From: Intoshia linei
Taxonomy: Eukaryota; Orthonectida; Rhopaluridae
Direction of reading: 5' to 3'
Length of the DNA: 64,000 bases
Assembly (NCBI GenBank): GCA_001642005.1
Contig: LWCA01000001.1
Location: 1-64,000, forward strand
Shown here: positions 22,625 to 34,918 of the stretch, piece after piece
How positions within the stretch are numbered: the stretch's first letter is position 1
Layout: the number at the start of each line of letters is the position of its first letter
Made by a program: the position numbers and the translations under genes
Notes under the pieces: model-generated
What the model was told of the DNA's origin: nothing
The model's database searches: none
Seen by the model: the letters and a program-made list of their open reading frames with translations, nothing else

Positions 22625-24000
22625 TGTACCCAGAACCGAAAATCAAAACTAGACACCTGAAAACTTTTCTCAAATGATAAGTAATGCCATATAACCACTA
22701 GGAACACGTCCACATGTCTGACCTTGACATTTTAAATTTGCTATACAAAATATATAAGTTTATATATATTATTTAAAATGAATTTTTTAGAAATACTCTA
22801 CTTGGCAAATTGAGGCCCACCATTTAAAAAATTTTTCGAGGTTTCGAAGAGTTGTCTCGTTGTATTAGATTTGACTCTCTTTATACAAATAATGGATTAA
22901 AGCGTCTCGTATCAGGTAAAGGATCCAGCCATGGAACGGTTTAATTTAAGAATAATTTGAATGGAGATAACGAAATGTCATTTTTTATTCAAATCTTCAT
23001 TTATAATAATTCATAATTTATTTCATAATAATGCGTATTCACTGATAGACATGTAGTATTTTTTAAATGTATATATCAGTATTTAACGTGTTTTGGATTG
23101 ACATTTTGAACATTTTTATCCGTTTTATCTTAATTAAATCAATAAATTCCTTATTAACGTGACCCATTTGATGTGAAAGGATTATGTATGCCTTTATATA
23201 GGGTAATGCGATGTAACACAATATTAACTATTTATATAATGTTTCAAACCACTAAAATGTATTATTTTGAAATTGTTTCAGGCCCCTAAAATTTTCCACG
23301 ATTTCTATAATAAATGTATTCTAGATCGGGAAGCACTGATGTACAGAAAATTTCATTATTATACTACAAATATAATATTTAAAATGTATATTGTACATTA
23401 TAACGCATTTTTTCTCAAATATTTAACAGTGGATACCAAAATTAACCCTAATTTTCATAAATTCAAACCTTCAACAACTTATAACCAAACTCTAAAACCT
23501 TACACGTCATAGATTATGAAAATACCATAAAATACTTACTTTGATCTGAGCATAAGATATCGGTCATTGGGACATTTCCACTGTTCCTTGCTAAATGCTT
23601 TTAATAATTTTATAAAACATTATATACTTTTTTCTCATTTGTTTTTATTGTATTATTCCATGTTAAAATTAATAAAACGTATATAATATTAGTTACAATT
23701 TAGTACATCTCTGTTAACTAATACACATTTTCATTGTTCTACATTTTAGTTTAAATCGATATTAATTCAAATTTATACATCGATTTATATGGGAATAGGC
23801 CATGTGAATTATATCTGATATCTAAATAGGTCACGCTAACTAAACTTTATAATATTATACAAGCTAAAATATGTTTCAAATAATATGTTACGAAATAATT
23901 TAATGCATATATCATGCTTCAATTTTGAAATGATTAATTACAATCTCAGTTAAACGTAAAATTTAAACAATTTCTTTTCTTTTTGGTTTCATCAATCTCA
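22625..24000. other. Region upstream of the Noc2-like gene
   Basis: AT-rich. The ORF-like stretch near 23267-23512 has low-complexity composition and no splice or family support. I see no gene here. Confidence 0.4.
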
Positions 24001-24009
24001 ACATTCTCT

Positions 24010-24670
24010 CTTATTATTTATTTTATCGACCACTTTAAGAATCCCTGATCTAGAAGTATGACAACTGGCATTATCTTGCTGATAAACAATTTTTCTTGTT
24101 ATTTTCGTGACGAGGAAGAAGAGAGATGAGATTTTGCTGCATGATGCTTTGATACTTAATAGAATTTATATTACCCTCTATTTTACAAAGCACCTGATAC
24201 CTCAATTTGAAAAATCCCCCATATCATAACACTTCCTTCATCGAACCTTATATTTGCTCTTTCTGTCATTTTATTACACAAATTGTTCTAAAAATACATA
24301 TATGTGATATGTATATGTAATAATTGAGACCATCCAAATTAAATTTTTTTTCGGTCATTCAAATAATATTTTTGGTATCAGTATTATATTTGAGATACTT
24401 TTTGGCCATTTGATTTTAGATACTTTGTGCCTTGGAAGTAGTTTAGATTTTAACAAGGATAATGTTAGAATTTTGTTTGGTAATATTGTTAACTGTAGAT
24501 TTATTACATTTATACCTTTGCAGCACATTTAGCCGCGGCACCTCTAACTCCCTTGTTATAAGTAGATATTATTTCTTTAATAATGTCTCGTTTGGTTCAA
24601 TTCGAAAGTGCTATATAGATATAGATAGGCTTGCAACCAGCATTAATTCTTCCTTCATCGTAACCTTGAA
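24010..24670 (-). pseudogene. Decayed Tc1/mariner transposase
   Basis: Minus-strand fragments in changing frames follow Tc1 order: helix-turn-helix-like RDIIKEIISTYNKGVRGAAA (about 24590-24520), TEKKFNLDG (about 24350), FDEGSVMIWGIF (about 24245), IEGNINSIKYQSIMQ and YQQDNASCHTSRSG (about 24075). Several stops and frameshifts interrupt it, so it is inactive. Terminal repeats were not identified. Confidence 0.75.
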
Positions 24671-25014
24671 GGTTTTGAAAAAATAAATTAAATACATAAA
24701 ACGATCTTGTTACATTAAACGTGTATTTAAACGATCCGTTATATTCTATATGACCTGCCAATTTTATAGTCATCCAAGTCAGCTACAAGAATTAATTTTT
24801 TTTCATTTTGATTCAATTTATAACCTTTGGGAAATGCCCAATGGGCATAGTCTAAGTTAATTGTTATAGAATTTATTAATTTATTATCATTATTATTTAT
24901 ATTTTTTTGGAAATTTAAAATTTAAAATTTAATAATAATATTAAAATTGAAATTTTGTTTAATTAGATCAAAATGAAAAGTATTTTAATTAAAAAATTGT
25001 CACTATAATTATTA

Positions 25015-25285
25015 AAATGTCAGTAATAAAATGTACTTTGTCAGTATTCAATTATATATTTTTCAGTTTTTAATTTAAATGCTGACAGTATTTTTTAATT
25101 AATTTTTTTTACTGCCCTTCCAATTTAAATACTGACAATTAATTATTTATACTGACACCTTGTCAACTGGCACCTAAAATACTGAAAATCCATTATATCA
25201 ACTGACAATTCAATAATTCTACTGATAAACCATTTAAAATACTGACACTTTACGGATTAAAATACTGACGCGATAAATACAAGCC
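25015..25285. repeat. TGTCAGTA / TACTGACA motif array (copy 1)
   Basis: At least ten copies of an 8-bp core, TGTCAGTA or its complement TACTGACA, are spaced by 10-25 bp of AT-rich DNA. The core is in the forward sense at 25018-25070 and the reverse sense at 25080-25270. The block ACTGCCCTTCC...TTATACTGACACCTTGTCAACTGG is the reverse complement of 39848-39912, so this is a second copy of the element at 39740-40440. Confidence 0.75.
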
Positions 25286-25835
25286 GATAAAAATTTGTGT
25301 AGATGCTTGCGATTTTTATTATATCGATATTTAAAATGCTTATAATTTTATAAAAATGTTCATAAAAATAAAAATAAATGAGGTAGACTTAAATTTAAAG
25401 ATGAAAAGTGAACAACCAAACATGACGATCAACACAAAACCACTCAAAGCATAGCTACAATATACCTTCATAACATTCCAGTAAATAAAGTCAATTTTAG
25501 TTTTTGTAGAACATTTTTGTATGAAATTTTTGAAATGGCAAGCGTCTCGGCAAAAAATTCTCTAATATCATTTTTTCAGTGTAGCCATAAAACTGTCTAA
25601 AATTTTATCCGTTCATACACCATAAAATTTTGCAAAAAAACTACGAAAATTCACACGCTTAATGTATATAACACAATATGTTATATATGACAGAGATAGG
25701 TGCTGTTTGTAGTACAAACAAACTTTGTACTAATTAAATAACAATCAAACCAGTTTTGGATATAAAAGTTTAATATATTGAATTGATTATTACAAAAATA
25801 AAATGTAAATGTTTTTCTCGAAGTTTTTTTAGACA

Positions 25836-28800
25836 CTATTTTGTTTCTGCACTTAATTTTTCAATTTCTTTAACTTTCTTATTTCTACTAATAAAAGTAC
25901 CGTGAATATTTTTTGGTATTTTGTAAGGTTTTTGCGCACTCCCATTATTTTTTTCCAAGTCGATTACTAAAAAATTTAATATTGAATAAAAAAAAGTACT
26001 GATGCAAAAATGAAGTGTATCTATTCCTATTCTGAAAACTGAGAAGAATATGGATGAAATTACAAGAGACGAGATTCCAATTATCTAAATTTTGAAATTA
26101 TGCATATTCACTCTATTTATATAGCGTACTATTATTGGCAGCCATATTATGTTCACATTATATGTAGGAATAATATTTTTTGTAGATTCCAATTGCAAGC
26201 GATTATCAAACCAAAAAAAAGTAAATATACCCATTCCCACTGTTATCGAAAATTGTATCAAAAATAGCATAAAACTAGCTATGCCTTGTTGGATACAAAA
26301 TCTAAATTTTATGAATTTTGATATTTCTTTTTTACAAAGCCGCATTATTTATAATCAAGGAAAAGGCATCTTTCGCTGATGAAAAAAAGTTTTTTCCGGT
26401 TATAGCACACTAAATATTTATGGAATTATTTACATTTTATTACCATTATGTATGCATTTCTGTTGACAAATTTGATAAATTTTTCTAGACAATACGTGCA
26501 ACATTTCAAACACCTGAAGGATTAATATATCTATAATTCAAAACAATGTTTCAGTATATGGCGTTTTGACGTGATCCAGTTCGGTTGATCATAATTATTA
26601 CAGAATCCTGTAATAATTATTACCGGATACTAATCATTAATTATTCCAAAAACAAAATAAATACTAATGTGCTTTTATGACCGTGAAGGCGCCACTTTGT
26701 CAGATTGAAATTCTTTGTGTGAGTTTACTGGATATATGTAACTGTATCAGCGGTAATTTTTTTTAAATTATAGGACTACTTTCATTTCTTAAAAGGGCAA
26801 TCTGGTATTTTGGTTATAAAAGTGCACTTTTTTGAGGTTGCCATTTATTATATTGCTTATGATTTTTATTTTATTTTTTTGTACATTTAAAATTATCTCT
26901 CACATTATGCATGGATTTCTTCACATAAAATATAGTACCAACTAACATACTTACGATAAAAGTTTATATAGTGAAAAAATTACTTTATCAAAAATTGACC
27001 AACAATCCCTGTATAATTTTTAAGGTTATAATCGATATATTCAAGAAAAATTCGTATAACTTGGATGACTGTGATGATCATTGAACCAAAGGCTATCGTA
27101 CCAATATGATATCTCAGTGACATTCGAATTGAATTTAATAATGGAAAAATATTGGTTTTACCGGGAGACCAATAATGTGATGCATATGTACCAGCTATTG
27201 ACATTTGACTTAATCCAGCTATGAAGTTATATATCCACAAACAACATACAAATTGAAAAATGTGAAGAAAGTAAATATATCTAAGATGCACATTATAAAT
27301 TATATAAATTCATGTATAATTTACTCGTTTCCGCCTTGTTTTAAAAATTTACATATTGATCCTTGCATATTATCCTATGACATAATACATTAAAAATGTA
27401 TAAAAAAGAATTACATTTATCGTGCAATTAACATTTTCAATAGTTGTATTAATGTACTTTTCAAATGTATTAGTAGTATTGGACGGCATATTTGACGTGG
27501 GAATAGTTTGCATATATCTAAAATGAATTAATAAATTGCTCATTGCGTATATTTATGAAAATTATTAAATTATTGTAAACTTAAATATTACATAAAAGAG
27601 GCGAGATAAAAGGAAACCACACAAAGTTGTATCACAAAAATGGCGATTGGAAATGAAAATATTGATAGAAATTTAGATGAAAATCTAAAATTAAAATAAT
27701 GACTATAACGTTTTGTTTTTGTCTATGAATTTTGTGCACACTAGTATCATATTTTTTATTAAATTTTAGAATATAACTTTCATTCTTTCTTAACATTATA
27801 TAAGTAAGGATTGAATGTATTTGTGAGTCTGTGATTTACCATTTATTTAAAAAATTAACAGGCCTATAATTTAATAAACCTAATATCCTGCACAGTTTTT
27901 GCAGAGTGATATTTTACCGTAAATGTAGTTTTCAGAAATGGAGTCCTTTAGGGTCAAAACATTAAAATGCTTTTTTTAAAAGTGAAATATGTCATATAAT
28001 TTTATAAATCACTAGTTGACTGTTATATACTATGTCAGTGTTTCTCAACCTTTTTTACTGCGCGGAACCCTTATAAAATTTCAAAAAATCGCGGCACCTA
28101 AAAGCATGATCAAAAATTTTTTTTCGCATGTCGCATATATAAAACAATTTGATTTTTAATTAAAAAATTACGCTTCTAATATTAAAAATATAAATTTTTT
28201 TAAAGAAATTTATTTTTCCTTCTTAATGAGAAATTTGGGCCTGATATTTTTTACCGAGGTTTTTAATTCTTGGACGTGTTTTTGAGAGACATACACGAAG
28301 TTCTTCTTCTACCGACAGCAGCTTTGCCTATTTCTTATGCTTAATTGCTGTCAATACAAGTAAGATTATAATTTGTATCTTTCCTAGTTAATACCTAACG
28401 ATAAGAACCACTAATATAACATTAATCTATTTTATGACTTGTTTTAATCAAAATAAGTACTGAATATATTAAAATGCATAATTAAATTATAGAAATTCAG
28501 ACAAACTGGCTTAGAATAAATATTTTTAAATTCTAAAAAAGATAATTTAAAATAAACACAAAAAATATTTAAATTAAGTTGACCGATCGTATTTATCTTA
28601 ATTAAAAAAGCATATCAAAATATGATTTTTGGTTTTATTAATTTAGAAACTTTTCAATTTATATTTTTTAAATTTATTTATTTTGAAAAACTTTAAATTA
28701 AAAAATATAGCATTTATATTTCACGAAACCCCAATTAAATTTCGCGGAACACGGGTTGAGAACCATTGTACTATGTACAAACAGAAATAAAAACTTACTC

Positions 28801-31800
28801 GCTGGTGGCTTGTATTACACGTACAGCTAATCTCAGCTCTTTTCTCAGGAAAATTATAATTAGTAATAAAACACCGAATATAAAATAGAATATAATTGCT
28901 AAATTGAAAAATAACATTACAATATACAAAAATTACATATAATTAACCAAGTTTCTGCGAAATTTCTCATTTGTTTCCAATCTGCTACCCAAGAAAATAT
29001 TTTATGTTCTTTATCCAGTTTTAATAAAATAAATTGAACAGTTGAATAAATACATCCTAGAATAAATAAAATTAAATATATATTTAAAATAAAAACTAAC
29101 TATACAAAGGGTGTTTTACGTTATGAAACTAATCGGGACTTTATGTAGAAACTATTTAAGTTAATATTAATGTATACAAGAAATTGAAAAAACTTTTCAC
29201 CAAAATCTTGTTTTGAAGCAGGCATAATATTTTTAATATTATCATATAAATATATCTGTTCGATGTTTCAATCGGATATAAAGGTGGATAGCCACTGTCT
29301 AATTTATATTTTGATATGTTGAATTAATTTACTTTTAAAGTCATTACAAAATTGTATAATATGCCTTATTAATAATTTGTCTTAATTAAATTTAGCTAAA
29401 TTATCTATTTTAAATACCTATACAAAGCAGTACGTTAGCTACCGCAATAGAAACATAGATTATAATTGATGCAATCCATTTGAATAAAATCACAATTGTA
29501 AAATATATTAAGATTAACATAATAATAAATCTAAATTCATATTATTATAATAATATAAATACTAAATCTAGAAATTATTTAATTTTATAATAGAAAACTG
29601 TCTATTAGGTCAAATTAGATATCTTTTATTTACAGGTATACAAATCTATATACATATATGTATATTAGGGTGTGACAAAAAGACACTTTTTTTAAAAGAT
29701 CAAAAAGTATATTTCAGTATGGTAATTATTGGTGATTATGATAGAGTATCTTGAAGATTAGCGCATAATTTTGCAATTTAACTGGGCGACGCAAGTTCAT
29801 TTTTTTAGGAAAATTTTTTGAACTTATGTTTATATTTCATAATTTTATTATTTTTGCTAACTAAAACACATAAAGGCTTAGAAATACTAAATAAAACGTG
29901 AAAATCATGTAAAAGTAAATTCCTTGGTATTACATTAAATTGCTTACAAATGTAAAAACTTATTGGGAAACCTCCATTGTTCTATTTTAGGAGCAGCGGT
30001 TTTATTTAACTATTTATTAAAATTTATGACCGAGCCAAGTTTCTAGTCATAAAAAAAAGCTTTAAATTTCAAATTGAAAATGGGTCAAAAATCAGTCAAT
30101 ATTCATAATTCTATGAAAAATCAACCAAGGGATATAAAATATTAATTCTTCACAAAGAAGATAGATAATATAGACTTTTTATTAATCTGATAAAATATGT
30201 AGTAAACAATTAATAATGTACTGTAAACAATATCTGAAAAACATGTTCCATTTTGGGAACATTGACGGTTTAAAGGTTAATATTAATAGTTCATCAAGTT
30301 TATCATCTCGCAAAAATAGAGTATTCCATGTACATCATTCGTTTCACCCAAATGTAATGATTCATTAAAAATTGTCATTATTATTAATTTTTTTGGGGGT
30401 CCACCGGTTTTATGTAATATCATTTTAGGGGTCGACAGCGAAAAAGGGTTGAGAATGCCTGATGTAAAAGACAACCAAATAGCAAGATGATTACGGCAGT
30501 ATTACTAAAACACAGTATTATTCAAATCTAAATACGGTCGATAGTAAATATAAATTTAAGCTTTAAATTTTACCGTTTTTTAACATTTCAAGTGAAATTT
30601 TTTGCTTTCAATTTTGAAAATCAGCATAGTCTCGTAAGGGTTAAAATAAAAATTTTCAACTATTCAACTCAAAAGTTTGCATACCACTTTTATATGATCA
30701 AACAATTAAATTAAAATTACACGCCAAGTGAAATATATATGGATCTAATATCCTCAAATACATCATGTATAAAATTTAAGATTTTTGAAGATAAACTGAA
30801 ATATCTAAATATTAAAAATAATTTGGTTAAACGTTATTTAATTAAACTTTTACTTTAGGTCAATATTTGTATACTCCATATATATTTTTTCATAATTATT
30901 TTTATTTACATTCTTTATTCCATTAAATATATTATTTAAAAATTTTTTACTGTATTTTGGCACACATCTACCATATACTAAATAAAAAAATTTTATTAAG
31001 AAAAAATTAAATATTACTATTTATACTTTTAGCATAATACTTGGCACACTTTTGTTGTCTAATAATTTTTTCTATTGACTAAATTAGAAAATTTTATTAA
31101 ATTTTTTCTAATTATTGCTACCAAATCGGACGTAGTAGCATTAAATCCATCCACACATATGAAACCAAATCTATTACTTTTCGATGTTAATGTATTTTTT
31201 TCTAGCGTTAATTGAGGGATATATATCCAGTCTTTTTTAGGACACTCGCGCACACATATCTAATTCATCAAAATAATAAATACTATATATCAGGGGTGGC
31301 CAACAGGTCGATCCCGAAATTTTTTGAGTCGATCGCTGAATTATAAAAATTATTATTTGTAGAAAATTATATTTTCTAAAATAAATTCGAAAAATTTTAA
31401 AATTATTTTTTTATTTGACATACATTTACTTCAAATAAGTCTACTTGAATTAAAAAATGATTTAGTAATTATGCCAATGTATACTCACTGAACATTGTTC
31501 ACCTGTTTTTAACCTTAAAGCTTAAGGCCTGTTAATAGTCTTAATGAACAATTTTTGGAATAACAAAAATCAATGTCAATATTCTGTAAAAAGTCAAAAA
31601 AAGCAACGATTTCATCTTTTAAATTGAGATGTATGTTAGCAAAAAATATAAAACCGTTTTCAGATGCTCAATTTTTAAAAGATTGTTTTCTCGAAAATTC
31701 TGATGATCTTTTTCAAGGCATTCATAATAACATATAATAAAATCTGCCATAGCAGATTTGCAAATATCACGTAATACTGTTATGAGACGAATAGAAAAAG

Positions 31801-34800
31801 TTAGTAAAGATGGATGTGAACAAATACAAATGAATGTCCAAACATGTGTGCTTTTCTCTACAATTTGATAATCAATTGACATTAAAGACACAGCACATGT
31901 TTAATTTTTATTCGTATGGTATTTGATGATTGGAATACAAAAAAAGAATTGGTTGGAATGATAAGCCTTAATGAAACAACAAGAACTATTGATTTATATA
32001 ACTTATTTAAAACATTCTTGTCAACAAAAAATATTCCTATCCATAAACTTGTACCCATTATGACAGATGGTGCAATATCTATAGTTGGTAGTAAAAGCGG
32101 ATGTATTGGATTATGCAAAAACGATGATGATTTTCTGAATTTTTTAAAGTATCATTGTTTTATGTAGTATAAGGTTAAATACCAATATAATTATTGCTAT
32201 TACTTATAAAATTGCTAATTCCATCAGGGCTAAAGCACTTTAAAGGTGTCTTTTCAAAAGTCAATCTGAAGAAAACCGTGAGTTAGTTTTACACACGAAC
32301 GTAAGATGGCGAAGATAAACGAAGTGTATTTTTGGAAAGATTTATAATTTTATTAGACGATATTAAAATAATTCTTCGGAATCGGAATGATAATTATGCA
32401 GAATTCTATGATAAACAATGGCTATGTGAATTATCGTTTTTAGCTGATTTTACGGAAAGATTGAGTATGTTGAATTTAGAATTATAAGGGAAAAATAAAA
32501 CGTTAACAGATATGATAAGTAGTATTGATTCTTTTAAAAACAGAATTCCTTTAATAATTAATGATATCAATCAAAAAAAATTTAAATATTTTCCGAATAT
32601 CACCAATTTTTGTAAAAATACCCCTGATGTTATTATTATCTGATAAATTTATTACTAAAATAAAAATTGTTCAAGAAGATTTCAACAGCAGATTTAGTGA
32701 TTTTTAGAAAATAAAAGACATTAGAATATTTAATTAATCCTTTCAAATCTGACTTAAATACAAGTTATATTTCAAAAAAAATAAATCAGTTATTTGATTT
32801 TGATTGCGATGAAACAGAATTGCAAATTTTATCATTGAAATCTGATCTATTCTTAAGGGCTCATTCTATGGATAACGATTTCTGGAAATATGTATCCAAA
32901 GAGAAATACAATATAATTAAGATGTGTTCAGAATATGTTCAATTATGTTTCGGTTCGACATACTTATGCGAATCAGCTTTTTCTGTAATGAACTCAATAA
33001 AATCGAAAAATCGGTCATCCCTTACTAATAAAAACTTAAAAAATTTAATGAAATTATCATTGTCAAATTACACTCCTAATTTTAATAAACTAGTAAATGA
33101 CACAAAAATACAACCATGTCATTAATGATTAAAAGTAAATATTCCAACTAATTATTAACTAATATAAACATTTTAGTAATGCAACGAAACATTTGGATTT
33201 TTTTGAACTATGAATTGTATTTAATTTATATTATAATGTCCTATTACTTATGTCATATGTACTTATTGAATTTCAGTATAGTCGATCACTAGTATTTCAA
33301 AAAATATAAAGTCGATCTCTAAAAAATCAAATTGGCCATCCCTGATATACATCACATTGAAATTGACAAAATAGGTTTTTATAATTTTATTTTTTCTGGA
33401 ATTTATGCTATTTATGATAATTTTTAGGATTGGACTGTTTTTACTTTATTTTTAAATATTAACAAACAAAAAATTAAGATGGAATAATTCACTTTAAAGT
33501 AAAAAGTAATGTGATATGATGGTTCNTTACTTATGTCATATGTACTTATTGAATTTCAGTATAGTCGATCACTAGTATTTCAAAAAATATAAAGTCCATC
33601 TCTAAAAAATCAAGTTGGCCTGCTTTGTTATATATGATGAATCATTGATGATATATTAAATTAATATACATAAAACGTAAACAATGATAACAAGCATAAT
33701 TTAAAAAACGGAATTTAATTTAATGGTTCTTAGTAAAATTTTTTAATGTTACACAATGTTAATATACATATTAAAATATTTTAGAACACATTTTTCACGC
33801 CAGGGGAGCCGACCTCTTGCACCCACCTAGGTCCGCTACTGGTTCACTAGTCCATGGGGTCCGTATAATTTCCGTAATAGTACTGACATAAATGAATCAT
33901 CAATCTAGTTATAATTACTTTATTTTATTTAATTCTGGCAACTCTGATTAACGCTAATAAATTATGAGTAATAGTTATTATTATTTATTTACTAAACATT
34001 AATTATTATAATTTACGAATTTATATTACGGAACGCTAAATTAGCTAACGCCACCGTTAACGCACACAAGCCTAGCGCCCTAAAAATTTTGTAGAGCTCT
34101 CTAGAGCGCTAGATCACAGGTTGGGAACCACTGTTTACTTATATAAAAGTAATTGTCTGTTGGTATCTATGTATTACAGTTTATTTAAAAATTAACTCTC
34201 GTATAATTTTAAAAACTCAACTTATAATACAATTTTGGCGAGTGATGTTACTTTCAGATTTTCAGAAATTGAGTCCTTCAGGGTCAAAAACCCAATTTTC
34301 TCTTTTTTTAAAAATAAAATCAGCCCAAAAATTTAAAAAATAAATTCTAAGACCTTTTTTAAAATTATTAATATTATCGTAAATCTGAGCCGTAGAAATG
34401 CAAAACTTCATGGTTAAAATCTTAACTTACCATTTGTTTTAAAATAAAAAATGCCTTCAAATTATATAAAACATCAATTCTAAAATAGTTTTTAAAATCA
34501 TAAGCATTATCATATATCACAACCACAAAAAAGTGTATTTTCACCATCAAAACCACAAATGATATCATTTATAATATATTTTTAATAATTTACCGATTTT
34601 GAAGGACATTCAAAGCGTAAATTTTTATTTAAAAATGGTAAACATTCCAGAAATGAAAAATACAGAAGATATTTTTTGTTTCTAATGTTTATTAAAATTA
34701 ATTAATAATTTACTTATATTTGTCGACTCCGCAAATTTCATCATTTGAAGTTGTCGGGTAAAGTAATTTAGTTGGATTTCCTCGTATAAAAACTATTTAT

Positions 34801-34918
34801 GTGTAATTACTAATTAGCAAATTTTTTTATAAATAAATACTTACTCAAAATTGAAATGCAAGCGAGACAGACAAGCATCACAAAAAATAAAATTAGAAAT
34901 ATAATATCCGTTATTGAT
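25836..34918 (-). CDS. Choline transporter-like protein (SLC44/CTL family), first exon not found
   Basis: Nineteen exons from 34918 to 25836 keep phase throughout and encode 681 aa: 34918-34845, 34792-34714, 34681-34594, 31259-31122, 31078-31027, 30977-30854, 30804-30721, 29530-29418, 29056-28937, 28898-28799, 27684-27592, 27517-27415, 27374-27325, 27280-26984, 26513-26444, 26409-26336, 26301-26130, 26084-26000, 25966-25836. Family landmarks: [107 protein letters not shown]. About ten membrane segments are seen, with NTT/NCT glycosylation sites in a loop exon (27517-27415). Known role: choline/ethanolamine transport at plasma membrane or mitochondria. The exon with the start codon, expected to end in AG or CG, was not located. 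Introns carry several transposons. Confidence 0.9.
26591..26620. repeat. Perfect 13-bp inverted repeat
   Basis: ATAATTATTACAG, 4-bp loop AATC, CTGTAATAATTAT. It lies in a 470-bp intron of the SLC44 gene and can form a stable hairpin in RNA or DNA. Confidence 0.6.
28036..28768. mobile_element. hAT non-autonomous element (733 bp) with perfect target duplication
   Basis: Ends CAGTGTTTCTCAACCTTTTT and GGGTTGAGAACCATTG are flanked by identical 8-bp repeats TACTATGT at 28028-28035 and 28769-28776. Inside, GCGGAACCC and its complement recur near both ends. No transposase ORF. It sits in an intron of the SLC44 gene. Confidence 0.92.
30360..30461 (-). mobile_element. Single end of a hAT-like element
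   Basis: Read on the minus strand it begins CAGGCATTCTCAACCCTTTT and continues GGTGGACCCCC, a hAT-type end. The other end was not found. It lies in an SLC44 intron. Confidence 0.45.
31291..33344 (+). mobile_element. Decayed hAT transposon with transposase (2,054 bp)
   Basis: The ends CAGGGGTGGCCAACAGGTCG and TTGGCCATCCCTG are inverted repeats. The flanking 8-mers CTATATAT and ATATACAT match at 6 of 8 positions, an aged target duplication. Plus-strand coding pieces in order: [15 protein letters not shown] (~31650), [13 protein letters not shown] (~31770), [17 protein letters not shown] (31919), [18 protein letters not shown] (~32050), and the C-terminal dimerisation domain [20 protein letters not shown] (~32950). 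These resemble the hAT transposases related to GTF2IRD2/ZBED5-type genes. Stops and frameshifts break it, and no BED finger is seen. It lies in the 3.3-kb SLC44 intron. Confidence 0.88.
33526..33622. repeat. Near-identical duplication of the hAT 3' end after a single N
   Basis: Base 33526 is N. The ~90 bp that follow repeat 33244-33335 almost base for base, then diverge after TTGGCC. This is either a second insertion of a related element or an assembly join artefact. Confidence 0.8.
33801..34133. mobile_element. Probable hAT-like element remnant
   Basis: Starts CAGGGGAGCCGACCTC and ends GGTTGGGAACCACTG, both hAT-style ends. The arms match poorly and no target duplication is seen, so it may be two different fragments. 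It lies in an SLC44 intron. Confidence 0.35.
34250..34640. repeat. Blocks of the dispersed 'TTC-cGGTCAAAA' repeat
   Basis: GAGTCCTTCAGGGTCAAAAA at 34271, CTTCATGGTTAAAATC at 34408 and TTTTCACCATCAAAACC at 34538 recur at about 130-bp spacing, with AAATTCTAAGACC-like interblocks. It behaves like a degenerate tandem array. The third block directly adjoins exon 34681-34594 of the SLC44 gene. Confidence 0.5.

Noticed and set aside
23267..23512. Plus-strand ORF of 81 codons
   Set aside because: Composition resembles surrounding non-coding DNA and no motif or exon partner is visible.
26296..26345. Apparent frameshift in the SLC44 gene
   Set aside because: A 34-bp GT-AG intron (26335-26302) restores the frame and the family alignment, so no frameshift is needed.
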